Assembly: GCA_028280325.1 (NCBI GenBank)
Contig: JANQLZ010000144.1
Coordinates: 1-49,474, forward strand
Source: Bacillota bacterium
GTDB lineage: Bacteria; Bacillota; UBA994; PWPR01
Direction: 5' to 3'
DNA: 49,474 nucleotides
Shown: positions 34,465 to 43,728 of the stretch, piece after piece
Layout: the number at the start of each line of letters is the position of its first letter
How positions within the stretch are numbered: position 1 is the stretch's first letter
Position numbers and translations under genes: made by a program
Notes under the pieces: model-generated
Databases searched by the model: none
The model's input: only the letters and a program-made list of their open reading frames with translations
Told to the model about the DNA's origin: nothing

Positions 34465-35436
34465 ATGTCAATTAGAATTAACCGCAAGTCTGGGGTTCCT
34501 TTATATATACAGATAAAAAAGTATATATGTACTCAAATTGATAATAATAGCTGGCACCCGGGTTATAAGCTGCCGCCTGAGCGTGATTTTGCCAGAATGA
34601 TTGGGGTAAGCAGGAATACAGTCAGTATGGCTTACAAAGAGCTTGAGGATGAGCATAAGCTCGTTTCCAGACAGGGTAAAGGTACCTTTGTCGTTGAGGA
34701 AACCTTAGTTAACCAAAAAACAAGGCTGTTAAATTTATTAAATAACTCCATTGATGAGGCCATTCAACAGGGCTACAATGAGACAGATATTCTCTCAATG
34801 GTAACATCAATTGTCAAGGCCAAGAACGAAGAATTGAGCAGGATTCACATCTTGTTTATTGAATGCAATAATGAGCAGGTTGATTTCTTTGCCCAGGAGT
34901 TGTCCAGTGAGTCGGGAATCTTGGTTGAGCCACTGGTTATTAGTGAGATTGGGAACAGAGCGGATTTCTTAGATTATATCAGGCAATTCGATTTAATTGT
35001 TACTACCTACTTTCACTATGATGAAGTCAAATCACTGATTGGCCCTTATGAGATTAACGTAATACCCATATCTTTAGCCCCTCAGCTGGAAACAATGATT
35101 AAGATCGCCCAGCTGGAGCAAAGTGAATGCTTGGGTTTGATCTGTATTACAAGAATCTTTGCTGAGATGGTTCAGCAGTTGATAACCTCAGCAGGAATCA
35201 AGTTTAAAAGATTTAATTTTACAACTACTAGAGATATTCAGGAACTAAAGCGTTTTATTACTTCATGTAATTTCATTTTAACTTCCCCAGGCCGAAAAAA
35301 GGAAGTTATGGCTCTGGCCGATGAACATACTGAAGTAATTGAATTTGTTTACAGACCAGATGCCAGTTCTGTAAACATGTTAAAAAAAGCAGTACTAAAT
35401 TATAAAAGAATGTCTGGTAAGGAGCGAGTAAAATGA
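34465..35436 (+). CDS. GntR-family transcriptional regulator
   Basis: The N-terminal winged helix (residues about 10-80) has the GntR signature: PLYIQIKKYI, LPPERDFARMIGVSRNTVSM and SRQGKGTFV. The C-terminal 230 residues are not an aminotransferase, FCD or UTRA domain that I can name; alternating strands and helices suggest a sugar-binding-like sensor fold. Length is 323 residues. Its stop codon overlaps the ferredoxin start by 4 bases, so it is the first gene of the kor operon. It probably senses a related metabolite and may control itself through the palindrome upstream. Confidence 0.85.
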   Translation: MSIRINRKSGVPLYIQIKKYICTQIDNNSWHPGYKLPPERDFARMIGVSRNTVSMAYKELEDEHKLVSRQGKGTFVVEETLVNQKTRLLNLLNNSIDEAIQQGYNETDILSMVTSIVKAKNEELSRIHILFIECNNEQVDFFAQELSSESGILVEPLVISEIGNRADFLDYIRQFDLIVTTYFHYDEVKSLIGPYEINVIPISLAPQLETMIKIAQLEQSECLGLICITRIFAEMVQQLITSAGIKFKRFNFTTTRDIQELKRFITSCNFILTSPGRKKEVMALADEHTEVIEFVYRPDASSVNMLKKAVLNYKRMSGKERVK

Positions 35437-35636
35437 GTAGAAAGAAGGCTGTTATAACCATTAATTATGATTGGTGCAAAAGATGTGGCATTTGTGCAGC
35501 TTTTTGCCCCACGAAAGTTTATGACACAGACAATAGCGGCAAACCAATTATTAAAAATTTAGATGCATGTGTTGTTTGCAGGATGTGTGAAAAACGATGT
35601 CCCGACCTGGCAATTAATGTTGAAGAGGTGAAATAG
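35433..35636 (+). CDS. korD: 2-oxoacid:ferredoxin oxidoreductase delta subunit (2[4Fe-4S] ferredoxin)
   Basis: A 67-residue ferredoxin with two complete CxxCxxCxxxCP motifs: CKRCGICAAFCP and CVVCRMCEKRCP. It carries electrons from the catalytic subunits to free ferredoxin. It starts within the regulator stop (ATGA) and precedes korA by two bases. Confidence 0.92.
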   Translation: MSRKKAVITINYDWCKRCGICAAFCPTKVYDTDNSGKPIIKNLDACVVCRMCEKRCPDLAINVEEVK

Positions 35637-35638
35637 TT

Positions 35639-36781
35639 ATGATAGAGAAAAAAACAAGACTTTTACAGGGGAATGAGGCCTGTGTGGAGGGGGCTTTGGC
35701 TGCCGGAGTGACCTTTTTTGCTGGTTATCCGATTACACCTTCTACTGAGATAGCTGAGCTGTTATCTCTGTATTTACCCAGAATAGGCGGTAAATTCATC
35801 CAGATGGAAGATGAGATTGCCGGTATGGCTGCCACCATTGGCGGTTCACTCGCCGGACACAAGGCTATGACTGCCACCAGCGGCCCCGGCTTTTCCTTAA
35901 AGCAGGAGAACCTGGGTTTTGCAATTATGGCTGAAGTACCCTGCGTCATCGTCAATGTCATGAGGGGGGGGCCCAGTACCGGTCTGCCTACTGCTACGGC
36001 TCAGGGAGACGTTATGCAGGCTAGATGGGGAACTCATGGTGACCATCCGATTATTGCCCTGGCGCCTTATTCAGTACCAGACACTTTTTATACTACAATA
36101 AAGGCCTTTAATCTGGCTGAAAAGTATAGCACTCCAGTAGTTATTTTACTGGATGAGGTTATTGGCCACATGCGGGAAAAAATTGAGGTTCCCGATCATG
36201 TTGACGGTATTATCGACCGAAAGTCACCGGAAAAATCTCCTGAAGACTATCTGCCATATGAAGCAGGCCCAGATCAGGCTCCGGTATTGGCCAAGTTTGG
36301 TTCAGGATATCGTTACCACGTAACAGGTTTAACTCATGATTTTACTGGATTTCCCACTACTGACCCTAAACAGGTCAAGTATTTAATGGATAGATTAAAT
36401 AATAAAATTGAGATGCATAAAGACGATATAATTGAGGCTGAAGAACTGGAGCTGGATGATGCAGAAATAATGGTAGTTGCCTATGGCTCTGTTTCCAGAT
36501 CTGCTGCCAATGCCATCAGATCAGCCAGAGAAGCCGGGATCAAGGTCGGTCTGCTGCGACTGAAAACAATTTGGCCATTTGCTGAGAAGCACTTAAAAAA
36601 ATATGCTGATCAGGTCAAAGCTGTTATTGTTGCAGAGCAAAACCAGGGGCAGATTGTTTATGAGGTCGAAAGACTGATTGGATGCCAGGCTCCTGTTTAC
36701 GCTGAAAACAGATATGATGGAGAACTAATGAAGCCAGAGCAAATCCTTAACCGAATAAAGGAGGTTTATAGAAATGCTTAA
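35639..36781 (+). CDS. korA: 2-oxoglutarate (2-oxoacid):ferredoxin oxidoreductase alpha subunit
   Basis: Part of the oxygen-sensitive enzyme that converts a 2-oxoacid and CoA to acyl-CoA and CO2, reducing ferredoxin. The N-terminal segments GNEACVEGALAAGVTFFAGYPITPSTEI and RGGPSTGLPT (about 101-110) are typical of KorA/VorB-type alpha subunits. A C-terminal transketolase-like domain follows. Length is 380 residues. The 2-oxoglutarate preference is inferred from the KorDABC layout and the adjacent succinyl-CoA-consuming operon; 2-oxoisovalerate is possible. Confidence 0.88.
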   Translation: MIEKKTRLLQGNEACVEGALAAGVTFFAGYPITPSTEIAELLSLYLPRIGGKFIQMEDEIAGMAATIGGSLAGHKAMTATSGPGFSLKQENLGFAIMAEVPCVIVNVMRGGPSTGLPTATAQGDVMQARWGTHGDHPIIALAPYSVPDTFYTTIKAFNLAEKYSTPVVILLDEVIGHMREKIEVPDHVDGIIDRKSPEKSPEDYLPYEAGPDQAPVLAKFGSGYRYHVTGLTHDFTGFPTTDPKQVKYLMDRLNNKIEMHKDDIIEAEELELDDAEIMVVAYGSVSRSAANAIRSAREAGIKVGLLRLKTIWPFAEKHLKKYADQVKAVIVAEQNQGQIVYEVERLIGCQAPVYAENRYDGELMKPEQILNRIKEVYRNA

Positions 36782-37595
36782 TGATCTGAAACAGTATCTC
36801 AGAGAAGATAAATTGAAGCATATCCTATGCTCAGGTTGCGGTCACGGTACGATTATGAATGCCCTGGTTCATGCTATCGAAAAGTGCCAGCTGGATCGAG
36901 ACAACACTGTGATTGTCTCAGGAATTGGGTGTTCTTCCCGAATACCAGGTTACTTGAATTTCAATACTTTGCATACAACTCATGGCCGGGCTTTGGCATT
37001 CGCCACTGGAATCAAGCTGGCTGACCCGCAGTTGAAGGTAATTGTTATTACCGGAGACGGTGATGGTTCGGCAATTGGGGGCAATCACTTGATTCATGCC
37101 TGCCGCCGTAATATTGATATTACTACTATTGTCTTTAACAATAACATATATGGAATGACAAATGGACAGTATTCCCCGATGACTCCCGTGGGCAGCTATG
37201 CCAGTACAGCTCCTTACGGCAACATTGACCGAAGCTTTGACTTGTGCAAACTGGCAACCGGCTCCGGAGCTACCTTCGTAGCGCGCGGTACAGCTTACCA
37301 TGTAACCATGTTGACAGATTTAATTGTTAAAGGAATTGCCAATGATGGTTTTAGCGTAGTTGAGGCCATGTCTCACTGCCCGACTTATTATGGTCGCAAA
37401 AATAAACTGAAATCACCGGTGATTATGATGGAGATGCTCAAGAAAAGCGCTCTGCCTCTGACAGCATTTGAAAAACTGCCTGCCGAAAAGACAGAGGGAA
37501 AGTATGCTATCGGGGTATTACACCACGAGCCAGCGCCTGAGTATACTAAAGAGTATGATCGGGTGATTGAAATAGCCCAGAAGGGAGCTAATTAA
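36774..37595 (+). CDS. korB: 2-oxoglutarate (2-oxoacid):ferredoxin oxidoreductase beta subunit
   Basis: Thiamine diphosphate-binding subunit. The ThDP motif runs GDGDGSAIGGNHLIHACRRN near residues 89-108 and ends with NNNIYGMTNGQYSPMTP, the pattern of KorB proteins. Cysteines in CSGCGHG (about 20-26) help bind a [4Fe-4S] cluster in the family. Length is 273 residues. It overlaps korA by 8 bases and lies one base before korC. Confidence 0.92.
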   Translation: MLNDLKQYLREDKLKHILCSGCGHGTIMNALVHAIEKCQLDRDNTVIVSGIGCSSRIPGYLNFNTLHTTHGRALAFATGIKLADPQLKVIVITGDGDGSAIGGNHLIHACRRNIDITTIVFNNNIYGMTNGQYSPMTPVGSYASTAPYGNIDRSFDLCKLATGSGATFVARGTAYHVTMLTDLIVKGIANDGFSVVEAMSHCPTYYGRKNKLKSPVIMMEMLKKSALPLTAFEKLPAEKTEGKYAIGVLHHEPAPEYTKEYDRVIEIAQKGAN

Positions 37596-37596
37596 G

Positions 37597-38124
37597 ATGT
37601 CAAAGCAGATTAGATTGAGCGGTTCGGGAGGTCAGGGAATGTTATTGGCAGGCATTATTTTAGCAGAGGCTGGCATAATGTCCGGTAAAAATGCCGTGCA
37701 AAGCCAGTCTTATGGGCCAGAAGCACGAGGGGGAGCCAGCAAATCAGAAGTGATTATCAGTGACCTCAGCATAGATTACCCGAAAGTTACTAAACCAGAC
37801 ATCATGTTAGCTTTAACCCAGGAGGCTTACAGCAAGTATGCCGGAGATATGTCTGATGACGGCATTCTGGTCATAGACGAGTCTATTCAGCTTTCCGGCC
37901 AGGACAAATGCAAGGTCTACAGCATCCCGATAATTGTCAGTGCCCGCGATGTTTTGGGCCGTGCAATTGTTGCCAACATGGTTGCTCTGGGGGCCATAGT
38001 TAAGGCCAGTGAAGTTATATCCTTTGAAAGCCTGGAGAGTGCGGTTCTCAAAAGAGTTCCCAGGGGAACGGAAGAGCTAAACAGAAAAGCAATTCAAACC
38101 GGTTACGAATTAATTGCCGGCTAG
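37597..38124 (+). CDS. korC: 2-oxoglutarate (2-oxoacid):ferredoxin oxidoreductase gamma subunit
   Basis: CoA-binding-side subunit of 175 residues. The glycine-rich start IRLSGSGGQGMLLAGIILAEA and the following YGPEARGGASKSEVIIS are diagnostic. It completes the four-subunit enzyme in the order D-A-B-C and is the last gene of this operon. No convincing terminator follows it. Confidence 0.92.
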   Translation: MSKQIRLSGSGGQGMLLAGIILAEAGIMSGKNAVQSQSYGPEARGGASKSEVIISDLSIDYPKVTKPDIMLALTQEAYSKYAGDMSDDGILVIDESIQLSGQDKCKVYSIPIIVSARDVLGRAIVANMVALGAIVKASEVISFESLESAVLKRVPRGTEELNRKAIQTGYELIAG

Positions 38125-38155
38125 GCTTTTCCAGTTTGGATCAGCAAAAATTATT

Positions 38156-38185
38156 TTGACAAAGTATACGTGTATACAGTATGCT
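38156..38185 (+). promoter_or_regulatory. sigma-A promoter with an operator-like palindrome in its spacer
   Basis: A perfect TTGACA at 38156-38161, an 18-base spacer and TATGCT at 38180-38185. The spacer contains GTATACGTGTATAC at 38164-38177, two GTATAC half-sites on either side of GT. A repressor bound there would block RNA polymerase. The transcript would have a leader of about 155 bases before the mutase gene. Confidence 0.55.
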
Positions 38186-38257
38186 ACAGGTAGAGAAAAA
38201 CCACTGTCATTTAATTAAAATGATCTTAAAAACATGTTAATTAAATAAAAAATATTC

Positions 38258-38302
38258 TACCCTCCCTATTTATAGTGTAGGGAGGGTAAATGTTGTTATA
38301 AT
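38258..38302 (+). promoter_or_regulatory. GC-rich palindrome overlapping a second promoter of the methylmalonyl operon
   Basis: A perfect 11-bp inverted repeat (TACCCTCCCTA at 38258-38268, complement at 38278-38288, loop of 9) is followed by an extended -10, TGTTATAAT, at 38294-38302. The -35 region would fall inside the right arm. It may be an operator, or a hairpin in the leader made from the upstream promoter. No T-tract follows. Confidence 0.5.
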
Positions 38303-38346
38303 AGTAATGTACTATTTTCAATCTCTTTGATTTAAGGAGTGTTATT

Positions 38347-40026
38347 ATGTCTAACGAAGAAAACCGCAAGCAATTTACTGAAGCTAAAAACAAATGGACA
38401 GAAGGGCCTGTGGCCAAGATTCTCTCTCGCGGCCCTGAGCGCAAAGAGCGTTTCACTACCAGCTCAGATTTCACAGTAGAAAACATATATACCCCGCTTG
38501 AGTTTGCTGAAAATGATTACTTTCAAGATCTGGGTATGCCTGGTACATACCCCTTTACCCGTGGCGTTTATCCGACAATGTATCGCGGTCGGCTGTGGAC
38601 AATGCGCCAGTATGCCGGCATGGCTGATGCCTCTGAATCCAATAAAAGATATAAGTACCTTTTAGAACAGGGTCAGACCGGCTTAAGCGTTGCTTTTGAC
38701 CTGCCGACCCAGATTGGCTACGATTCTGATCACGTTTTATCTGATGGGGAGGTTGGCAAGGTCGGGGTAGCTATTGACTCGCTGGCTGATATGGAGATTT
38801 TATTTGACGGTATTCCTTTAGACAAAGTCAGCACCTCAATGACCATCAATGCCCCCGCCTCTGTGTTGCTGGCCATGTACATCTGTGTAGCAGAAAAACA
38901 GGGGGTATCCCTAGATAAAATTGCCGGTACAATTCAGAATGATATTTTAAAAGAGTATATAGCTCGTGGAACATATATTTTCCCACCAGAACAGTCTATG
39001 AGATTAATAACCAATATATTTGAGTTCTGCTCTGCGCAGGTGCCTCGCTGGAACACCATCAGCATCAGTGGCTATCATATTCGGGAGGCTGGTTCTTCAG
39101 CAGCGCAAGAGGTTGCTTTTACCCTGGCTGATGCCATTGCCTATGTTGAAGCCGCTTTGGAAGCTGGACTCGAAATCGATAAATTCGCTGCCAGGTTATC
39201 TTTCTTTTTCAATTCACATCTCAATTTTATAGAAGAAATTGCTAAGTTCAGAGCAGCTCGTCGGCTCTGGGCTAAATTAATGAAAGACAGATTCAAAGCT
39301 CAAAAAAGCAAATCGATGATGTTGCGTTTTCATACTCAGACCGGAGGATCAACATTAACAGCGCAACAGCCTGATAATAATATTATTCGGGTGACCCTGC
39401 AAGCCTTAGCTGCAGTTCTCGGAGGCACCCAGTCCCTGCATACTAACTCGCGGGATGAGGCTTTAGCTTTGCCTACCGAGGAATCTGTCAGAATAGCTTT
39501 GCGTACCCAGCAGATTATTGCCCACGAAAGCGGGGTAGCCGATACCCCAGACCCATTGGGAGGATCATATTATCTCGAAGCTCTGACCAGCCAGATCGAG
39601 GAAAAAGCTCTGGAGTACATCGATAAGATTGATGAAATGGGTGGAGCAGTCAAAGCAATTGAACTGGGGTACATCCAGCAGGAAATAGCTGACAGTGCCT
39701 ACAATTATCAGATGGGCGTTGAAGCTGACGAAAATATCATTGTCGGTGTCAACAGATTTGCTGTGAAGGAAGCCCCCCCTGAAAATCTGCTGAAGATCAG
39801 TGATCAGGTTCAGGTTTTACAGATTGAACGGATTAATGAACTGAAAGCTAAACGGGATAACCGTGCTGTAACTGAGGCCTTAAATGATTTAAAAACTGCA
39901 GCTGAAGGCACCGATAATTTAATGCCTTATATCATCAGCGCAGTAAAAGTTTATGCAACCCTGGGAGAAATCTGCGGGGTTCTCAGAGATGTATTTGGCG
40001 AATACCGGCCGGCAGAAATTTTGTAA
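38347..40026 (+). CDS. mcmA1: methylmalonyl-CoA mutase, catalytic (large) subunit
   Basis: B12-dependent enzyme interconverting succinyl-CoA and (R)-methylmalonyl-CoA. It has the TIM-barrel catalytic domain only; the B12-binding part is the next gene. Family signatures are [39 protein letters not shown] and [12 protein letters not shown]. The specificity residues Y89 and R207 of the Propionibacterium enzyme fall on the same numbers here (RQY89A, EYIAR207G). Isobutyryl- and 2-hydroxyisobutyryl-CoA mutases have Phe/Gln and Ile/Gln instead, so true methylmalonyl specificity is likely. Length is 559 residues. ATG follows AAGGAG by seven bases. Confidence 0.95.
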   Translation: MSNEENRKQFTEAKNKWTEGPVAKILSRGPERKERFTTSSDFTVENIYTPLEFAENDYFQDLGMPGTYPFTRGVYPTMYRGRLWTMRQYAGMADASESNKRYKYLLEQGQTGLSVAFDLPTQIGYDSDHVLSDGEVGKVGVAIDSLADMEILFDGIPLDKVSTSMTINAPASVLLAMYICVAEKQGVSLDKIAGTIQNDILKEYIARGTYIFPPEQSMRLITNIFEFCSAQVPRWNTISISGYHIREAGSSAAQEVAFTLADAIAYVEAALEAGLEIDKFAARLSFFFNSHLNFIEEIAKFRAARRLWAKLMKDRFKAQKSKSMMLRFHTQTGGSTLTAQQPDNNIIRVTLQALAAVLGGTQSLHTNSRDEALALPTEESVRIALRTQQIIAHESGVADTPDPLGGSYYLEALTSQIEEKALEYIDKIDEMGGAVKAIELGYIQQEIADSAYNYQMGVEADENIIVGVNRFAVKEAPPENLLKISDQVQVLQIERINELKAKRDNRAVTEALNDLKTAAEGTDNLMPYIISAVKVYATLGEICGVLRDVFGEYRPAEIL

Positions 40027-40038
40027 GGGGTTAAAATA

Positions 40039-40437
40039 ATGGAAAAGATTCGAATTTTAATTGCTAAACCAGGTTTAGATGGCCATGATAGAGGGGCAAA
40101 AGTTGTTGCCAGAGCTCTGCGAGATGCCGGGATGGAGGTAATTTATACCGGTTTAAGGCAGACTCCAGAGCAGATTGTTGAAGCTGCTATCCAGGAAGAT
40201 GTCGATTTCATCGGCCTGTCCTGCCTGTCGGGGGCCCATAACAATCTGTTCCCCAGGGTTATTAATCTACTGAAGGAGCAGAATGCTGCCGACATTAAAG
40301 TGTTTGGCGGTGGGGTGATTCCGCAGTCGGACATACCTTTCTTAAAAGAGAGTGGTATTGTAGAGATTTTTGGGCCGGGAACTTCGACCGAAGTAACCGT
40401 AAGCTTTATTAAACAATTATACGATGAACGCAGCTAA
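40039..40437 (+). CDS. mcmA2: methylmalonyl-CoA mutase, cobalamin-binding (small) subunit
   Basis: A 132-residue Rossmann-like B12 domain. The DxHxxG motif (DGHDRG) supplies the lower axial histidine; GLSCLSGAH and FGGGVIP complete the site. It starts 12 bases after the catalytic subunit and overlaps meaB by 14 bases. Splitting the mutase into two chains is common in Clostridia and archaea. Confidence 0.95.
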   Translation: MEKIRILIAKPGLDGHDRGAKVVARALRDAGMEVIYTGLRQTPEQIVEAAIQEDVDFIGLSCLSGAHNNLFPRVINLLKEQNAADIKVFGGGVIPQSDIPFLKESGIVEIFGPGTSTEVTVSFIKQLYDERS

Positions 40438-41386
40438 AGTTGATAAAATTGTTTCCGAAGTACTTGTTGGGAACAAGAGATATATAGCGCGGGCCATCAG
40501 TATGCTTGAGAATGAGAGTTCTCAGGCAGCAGAGATTATTAAGGGACTCTATCCCCACTGTGGTAGGGCCCATGTTATTGGAATAACAGGACCGCCGGGT
40601 GCGGGAAAAAGCACTATGGTAGGGGCTTTAGTAAACCAATTTCGACAGTCAGACAAGAAATGTGGAATTATTTTGATAGATCCCAGCAGCCCTTTCACCG
40701 GTGGAGCCATTTTAGGGGACCGAATCAGAATGCCGGAGCATACTACTGATAAAGGGGTATTCATTCGCTCAATGGGTACCAGAGGCAGTTTGGGAGGACT
40801 GGCCTTGGCTACCAGAGATACCGTCAAGGTGCTGGATGCTGCCGGCTATGACCTGATTATAATTGAGACTGTAGGTATCGGACAGGCCGAAACCGATATC
40901 GTTCAGACAGCTGATACCGTTGTCGTAGTTTCGGTTCCGGGGCTCGGAGATCATATTCAAACCCTTAAAGCCGGTGTAATGGAAATTGCTGATATATTTG
41001 CTGTCAACAAAGCCGATACTGACGGGGCTTCGAAAACAGTCAGAGAGCTGAAGCTGATGATTGAGTTAAGCAATTATCCAGCAGCTGAACGGCCGCCGGT
41101 TATTCCGGTCAGTTCCTTAAAAAATGAGGGCATTGATAAGCTGGCTGGCAGTATTTTGGAGTTGCATAGCCAGGCCTTGGAAAGCGGCAGGTTTGAAAAA
41201 AGAAGAAAAGAGCAGCTGGCAATTGAATTAAATGAAATTATAAGATGGCAATTGATTAAGAGAATCAACAGTAAAATTAGCCAGCATGAACTTGATGTCA
41301 GTATCAATGAGCTTTATCTTCATCAGATAACGCCTCATGAAACTGCCCATAATATTTTAAAATCACTGCTGAAAGGAGACGAATGA
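40424..41386 (+). CDS. meaB: methylmalonyl-CoA mutase-associated GTPase MeaB (ArgK family)
   Basis: G3E-type GTPase that loads, guards and reactivates the B12 cofactor of the mutase. The P-loop GPPGAGKST sits near residues 49-57, [15 protein letters not shown] follows, and the NKAD base-specificity motif is near residue 191. Length is 320 residues. The ATG at 40424 lies inside mcmA2 and has no clear ribosome site, implying coupling to it. Confidence 0.95.
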   Translation: MNAAKVDKIVSEVLVGNKRYIARAISMLENESSQAAEIIKGLYPHCGRAHVIGITGPPGAGKSTMVGALVNQFRQSDKKCGIILIDPSSPFTGGAILGDRIRMPEHTTDKGVFIRSMGTRGSLGGLALATRDTVKVLDAAGYDLIIIETVGIGQAETDIVQTADTVVVVSVPGLGDHIQTLKAGVMEIADIFAVNKADTDGASKTVRELKLMIELSNYPAAERPPVIPVSSLKNEGIDKLAGSILELHSQALESGRFEKRRKEQLAIELNEIIRWQLIKRINSKISQHELDVSINELYLHQITPHETAHNILKSLLKGDE

Positions 41387-41387
41387 T

Positions 41388-41792
41388 TTGCTTGAGAAAA
41401 TCGATCACTTAGGTGTAGCCGTAAAAAGTATTGAGCAGGCTTTAGAGTTTTACCGCGATACTTTGGGCATTGAACCGACTGGTATTGAAGAGGTTCCATC
41501 GCAAAAAGTACGGGTTGCTTTTCTACCTGTTGGAGATAGCAATATTGAATTGCTTGAATCGACAACCGATGATGGGCCTATTGCCAGACATATCGAAAAA
41601 AGGGGTGAAGGCATCGCTCATTTGGCGTTTCGTGTCAATGATATTGAAAGCGCCATGGCAGATCTTAAAGAAAAAGGGGTGCGTTTATTGAGCGATACCC
41701 CGTTACCAGGTGCTCATGGGGCTAAAATTGTTTTTATCCATCCCAAAGCTGCCAATGGCATTTTAATAGAACTTTGTGAACGCAATGACTAG
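41388..41792 (+). CDS. mce: methylmalonyl-CoA epimerase
   Basis: Vicinal-oxygen-chelate metalloenzyme that switches (R)- and (S)-methylmalonyl-CoA. The metal-binding HLGVAVKS (about residues 7-14), GIAHLAFRV and the late EL of ILIELCE match the family. Length is 134 residues. The TTG start at 41388 follows AAAGGAG and comes one base after meaB. Confidence 0.94.
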   Translation: MLEKIDHLGVAVKSIEQALEFYRDTLGIEPTGIEEVPSQKVRVAFLPVGDSNIELLESTTDDGPIARHIEKRGEGIAHLAFRVNDIESAMADLKEKGVRLLSDTPLPGAHGAKIVFIHPKAANGILIELCERND

Positions 41793-41803
41793 GGGGAATA
41801 CGA

Positions 41804-43348
41804 ATGGATAATCTTATCCAGCAGCTTGAACTTAAACGCCGGCACATTGAAATGGGCGGCGGAGAGAAGAGAATTGAAAAACAGCATGCCAAGGGTAAAC
41901 TGACTGCCAGAGAACGAGTCAATATCCTTTTGGATGAGGGTAGTTTTGTTGAGATAGGCATGTTTGTTAAACACCGCTGTAATGACTTTGGCATGGATCA
42001 GGTCGAGTCGCCCGGTGAAGGAGTGGTCACTGGCTACGGGACGATTCATGGCCGGCTGGTCTATGTTTTTGCCCAGGACTTTACTGTCATTGCGGGAACC
42101 TTGGGCGAAATGCATGCCAAAAAAATCTGTCGAGTTATGGACCTGGCAGTAAAAAATGGGGCGCCTTTAATTGGTATCAACGATTCCGGGGGAGCAAGGA
42201 TTCAGGAAGGCGTTGATGCTTTAAACGGATACGGAGAGATTTTTTTCCGCAATACCATGGCTTCAGGGGTTATCCCTCAGATCTCCGTGATTTTGGGTCC
42301 CTGTGCCGGGGGAGCAGTATACTCTCCGGCCTTAACAGATTTTATCTTTATGTCGAAGACAACAAGCCAGATGTTTATAACCGGTCCGCAGGTTATTAAG
42401 GCCGTTACTGGTGAAGAGGTTAGCGCCGATGCGCTAGGTGGCGGTATGGTGCATAACCAGACAAGTGGGGTTTCTCATTTTCTGGGTGAAGATGAGCAAG
42501 ACACTTTGTTAATGGTCAGACAACTGGTTGACTATCTGCCTCTGAATAATGTTGATGGAGCGCCATTGGAGCGTAATACCGATGACATAGATCGGATAAA
42601 TGACGCTTTAATTGATATCGTTCCTCTAAATCCCAATAAAGGTTATGATGTCAGGGATGTCATAATGGAGGTAGTTGACGAAGGCATTTTTATGGAGGTT
42701 CAGCAGCATTATGCTCTGAACATGGTGGTCGGCTTTGCTCGCATTAATGGCAGTACAGTCGGGATAATAGCCAATAACCCGGTCTATATGGCTGGATGTT
42801 TAGATATTAATGCTTCTGATAAAGCATCTCGCTTTATCAGATTCTGTGACTCATTTAACATTCCGCTGGTAACCTTTGTCGATGTGCCGGGTTATCTGCC
42901 AGGTGTCAGCCAGGAATACGGCGGTGTAATTCGACATGGAGCCAAGCTGTTGTACGCCTACTCTGAGGCTACAGTTCCCAAGGTATCGCTAATCCTGCGC
43001 AAGGCCTATGGTGGTGCTTACCTGGCAATGTGTAGTAAATCTTTGGGTGCAGATATCAGTTACGCCTGGCCTAATGCTGAGATCGCAGTTATGGGTCCGG
43101 AAGGCGCGGCTAACATTATCTTTAGAAGAGATATTGCCAATTCAGAAGATCCACCAACTAAAAGACAGGAAAAGATCGGCGAATACCGGGAGAAGTTTGC
43201 CAATCCATACGTGGCTGCATCGCGGGGTTTGATTGATGATGTCATTGACCCTCGTCAAACGAGGATTAGCCTGATCAATGCCCTGGCCTCATGTGCAACC
43301 AAGCGAGAGAATAGATACCGTAAAAAACATGGTAATTTCCCGGTATAG
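41804..43348 (+). CDS. mmdA: methylmalonyl-CoA decarboxylase alpha subunit (carboxyltransferase, PCCB/MmdA family)
   Basis: Transfers the carboxyl group of (S)-methylmalonyl-CoA to the biotin carrier, yielding propionyl-CoA. The 514-residue protein has the N- and C-terminal crotonase-like halves of the family; GINDSGGARIQEGVDAL, GPCAGGAVYSPAL and RKAYGGAYLAMCSK are visible. On its own it could be propionyl-CoA carboxylase beta, but the following mmdD, mmdC and mmdB define a Na+-pumping decarboxylase. No biotin carboxylase gene is nearby. Confidence 0.93.
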   Translation: MDNLIQQLELKRRHIEMGGGEKRIEKQHAKGKLTARERVNILLDEGSFVEIGMFVKHRCNDFGMDQVESPGEGVVTGYGTIHGRLVYVFAQDFTVIAGTLGEMHAKKICRVMDLAVKNGAPLIGINDSGGARIQEGVDALNGYGEIFFRNTMASGVIPQISVILGPCAGGAVYSPALTDFIFMSKTTSQMFITGPQVIKAVTGEEVSADALGGGMVHNQTSGVSHFLGEDEQDTLLMVRQLVDYLPLNNVDGAPLERNTDDIDRINDALIDIVPLNPNKGYDVRDVIMEVVDEGIFMEVQQHYALNMVVGFARINGSTVGIIANNPVYMAGCLDINASDKASRFIRFCDSFNIPLVTFVDVPGYLPGVSQEYGGVIRHGAKLLYAYSEATVPKVSLILRKAYGGAYLAMCSKSLGADISYAWPNAEIAVMGPEGAANIIFRRDIANSEDPPTKRQEKIGEYREKFANPYVAASRGLIDDVIDPRQTRISLINALASCATKRENRYRKKHGNFPV

Positions 43349-43360
43349 GAGCGGCCTGTT

Positions 43361-43708
43361 ATGGAACATTTGAGATATGGCTTCATGGTATTAGTTATTG
43401 GTATGGCAGTAGTATTAGTAGCCCTGACTGGACTTGCTTTAATCATGAATTTGATGAAAGCAATATTCCAGAAAGATAAGCAGACTGGTACCGTTAGTTC
43501 AGTAAAGGAGCGAGAATCTGTAACTGAGATGAAAAAGAAAATGGATCACGGCGAAACAGTTGCAGCAATCAGTGCTGCCTTAGCCGTTTATCTGGGGAGA
43601 CCCCCAGTAAGTTTTAACGTGATATCGATCAATTACCTTGGCAAATCAAACTGGCTTGAAACTGGCAAGCAAGAGCTATTGCAAGCTAATATAACTAATA
43701 AAATGTAG
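43361..43708 (+). CDS. mmdD: decarboxylase delta subunit (OadG/MmdD family)
   Basis: Small single-span membrane protein that assembles the sodium-pump decarboxylase. One membrane helix covers about residues 6-30 (YGFMVLVIGMAVVLVALTGL), and the rest is soluble and poorly conserved. Length is 115 residues. Identification rests on the helix pattern (OadG motif MVxGMxxVxxxL) and its position between mmdA and mmdC. Confidence 0.83.
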   Translation: MEHLRYGFMVLVIGMAVVLVALTGLALIMNLMKAIFQKDKQTGTVSSVKERESVTEMKKKMDHGETVAAISAALAVYLGRPPVSFNVISINYLGKSNWLETGKQELLQANITNKM

Positions 43709-43728
43709 TTAGTGAAGGAGAGTGTACA

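Noticed and set aside
38186-38346. Cobalamin riboswitch upstream of the B12-dependent mutase
   Set aside because: CCACTG at 38201-38206 recalls part of the B12 box, but the other conserved blocks and the multi-stem fold are absent, and the leader is very AT-rich.
38347-40437. Isobutyryl-CoA or 2-hydroxyisobutyryl-CoA mutase
   Set aside because: Y89 and R207 are those of methylmalonyl-CoA mutase, and epimerase and methylmalonyl-CoA decarboxylase genes follow.
41804-43348. Propionyl-CoA carboxylase beta subunit as the primary call
   Set aside because: The neighbouring OadG-, biotin-carrier- and OadB-type genes and the lack of a biotin carboxylase show a Na+-pumping decarboxylase.
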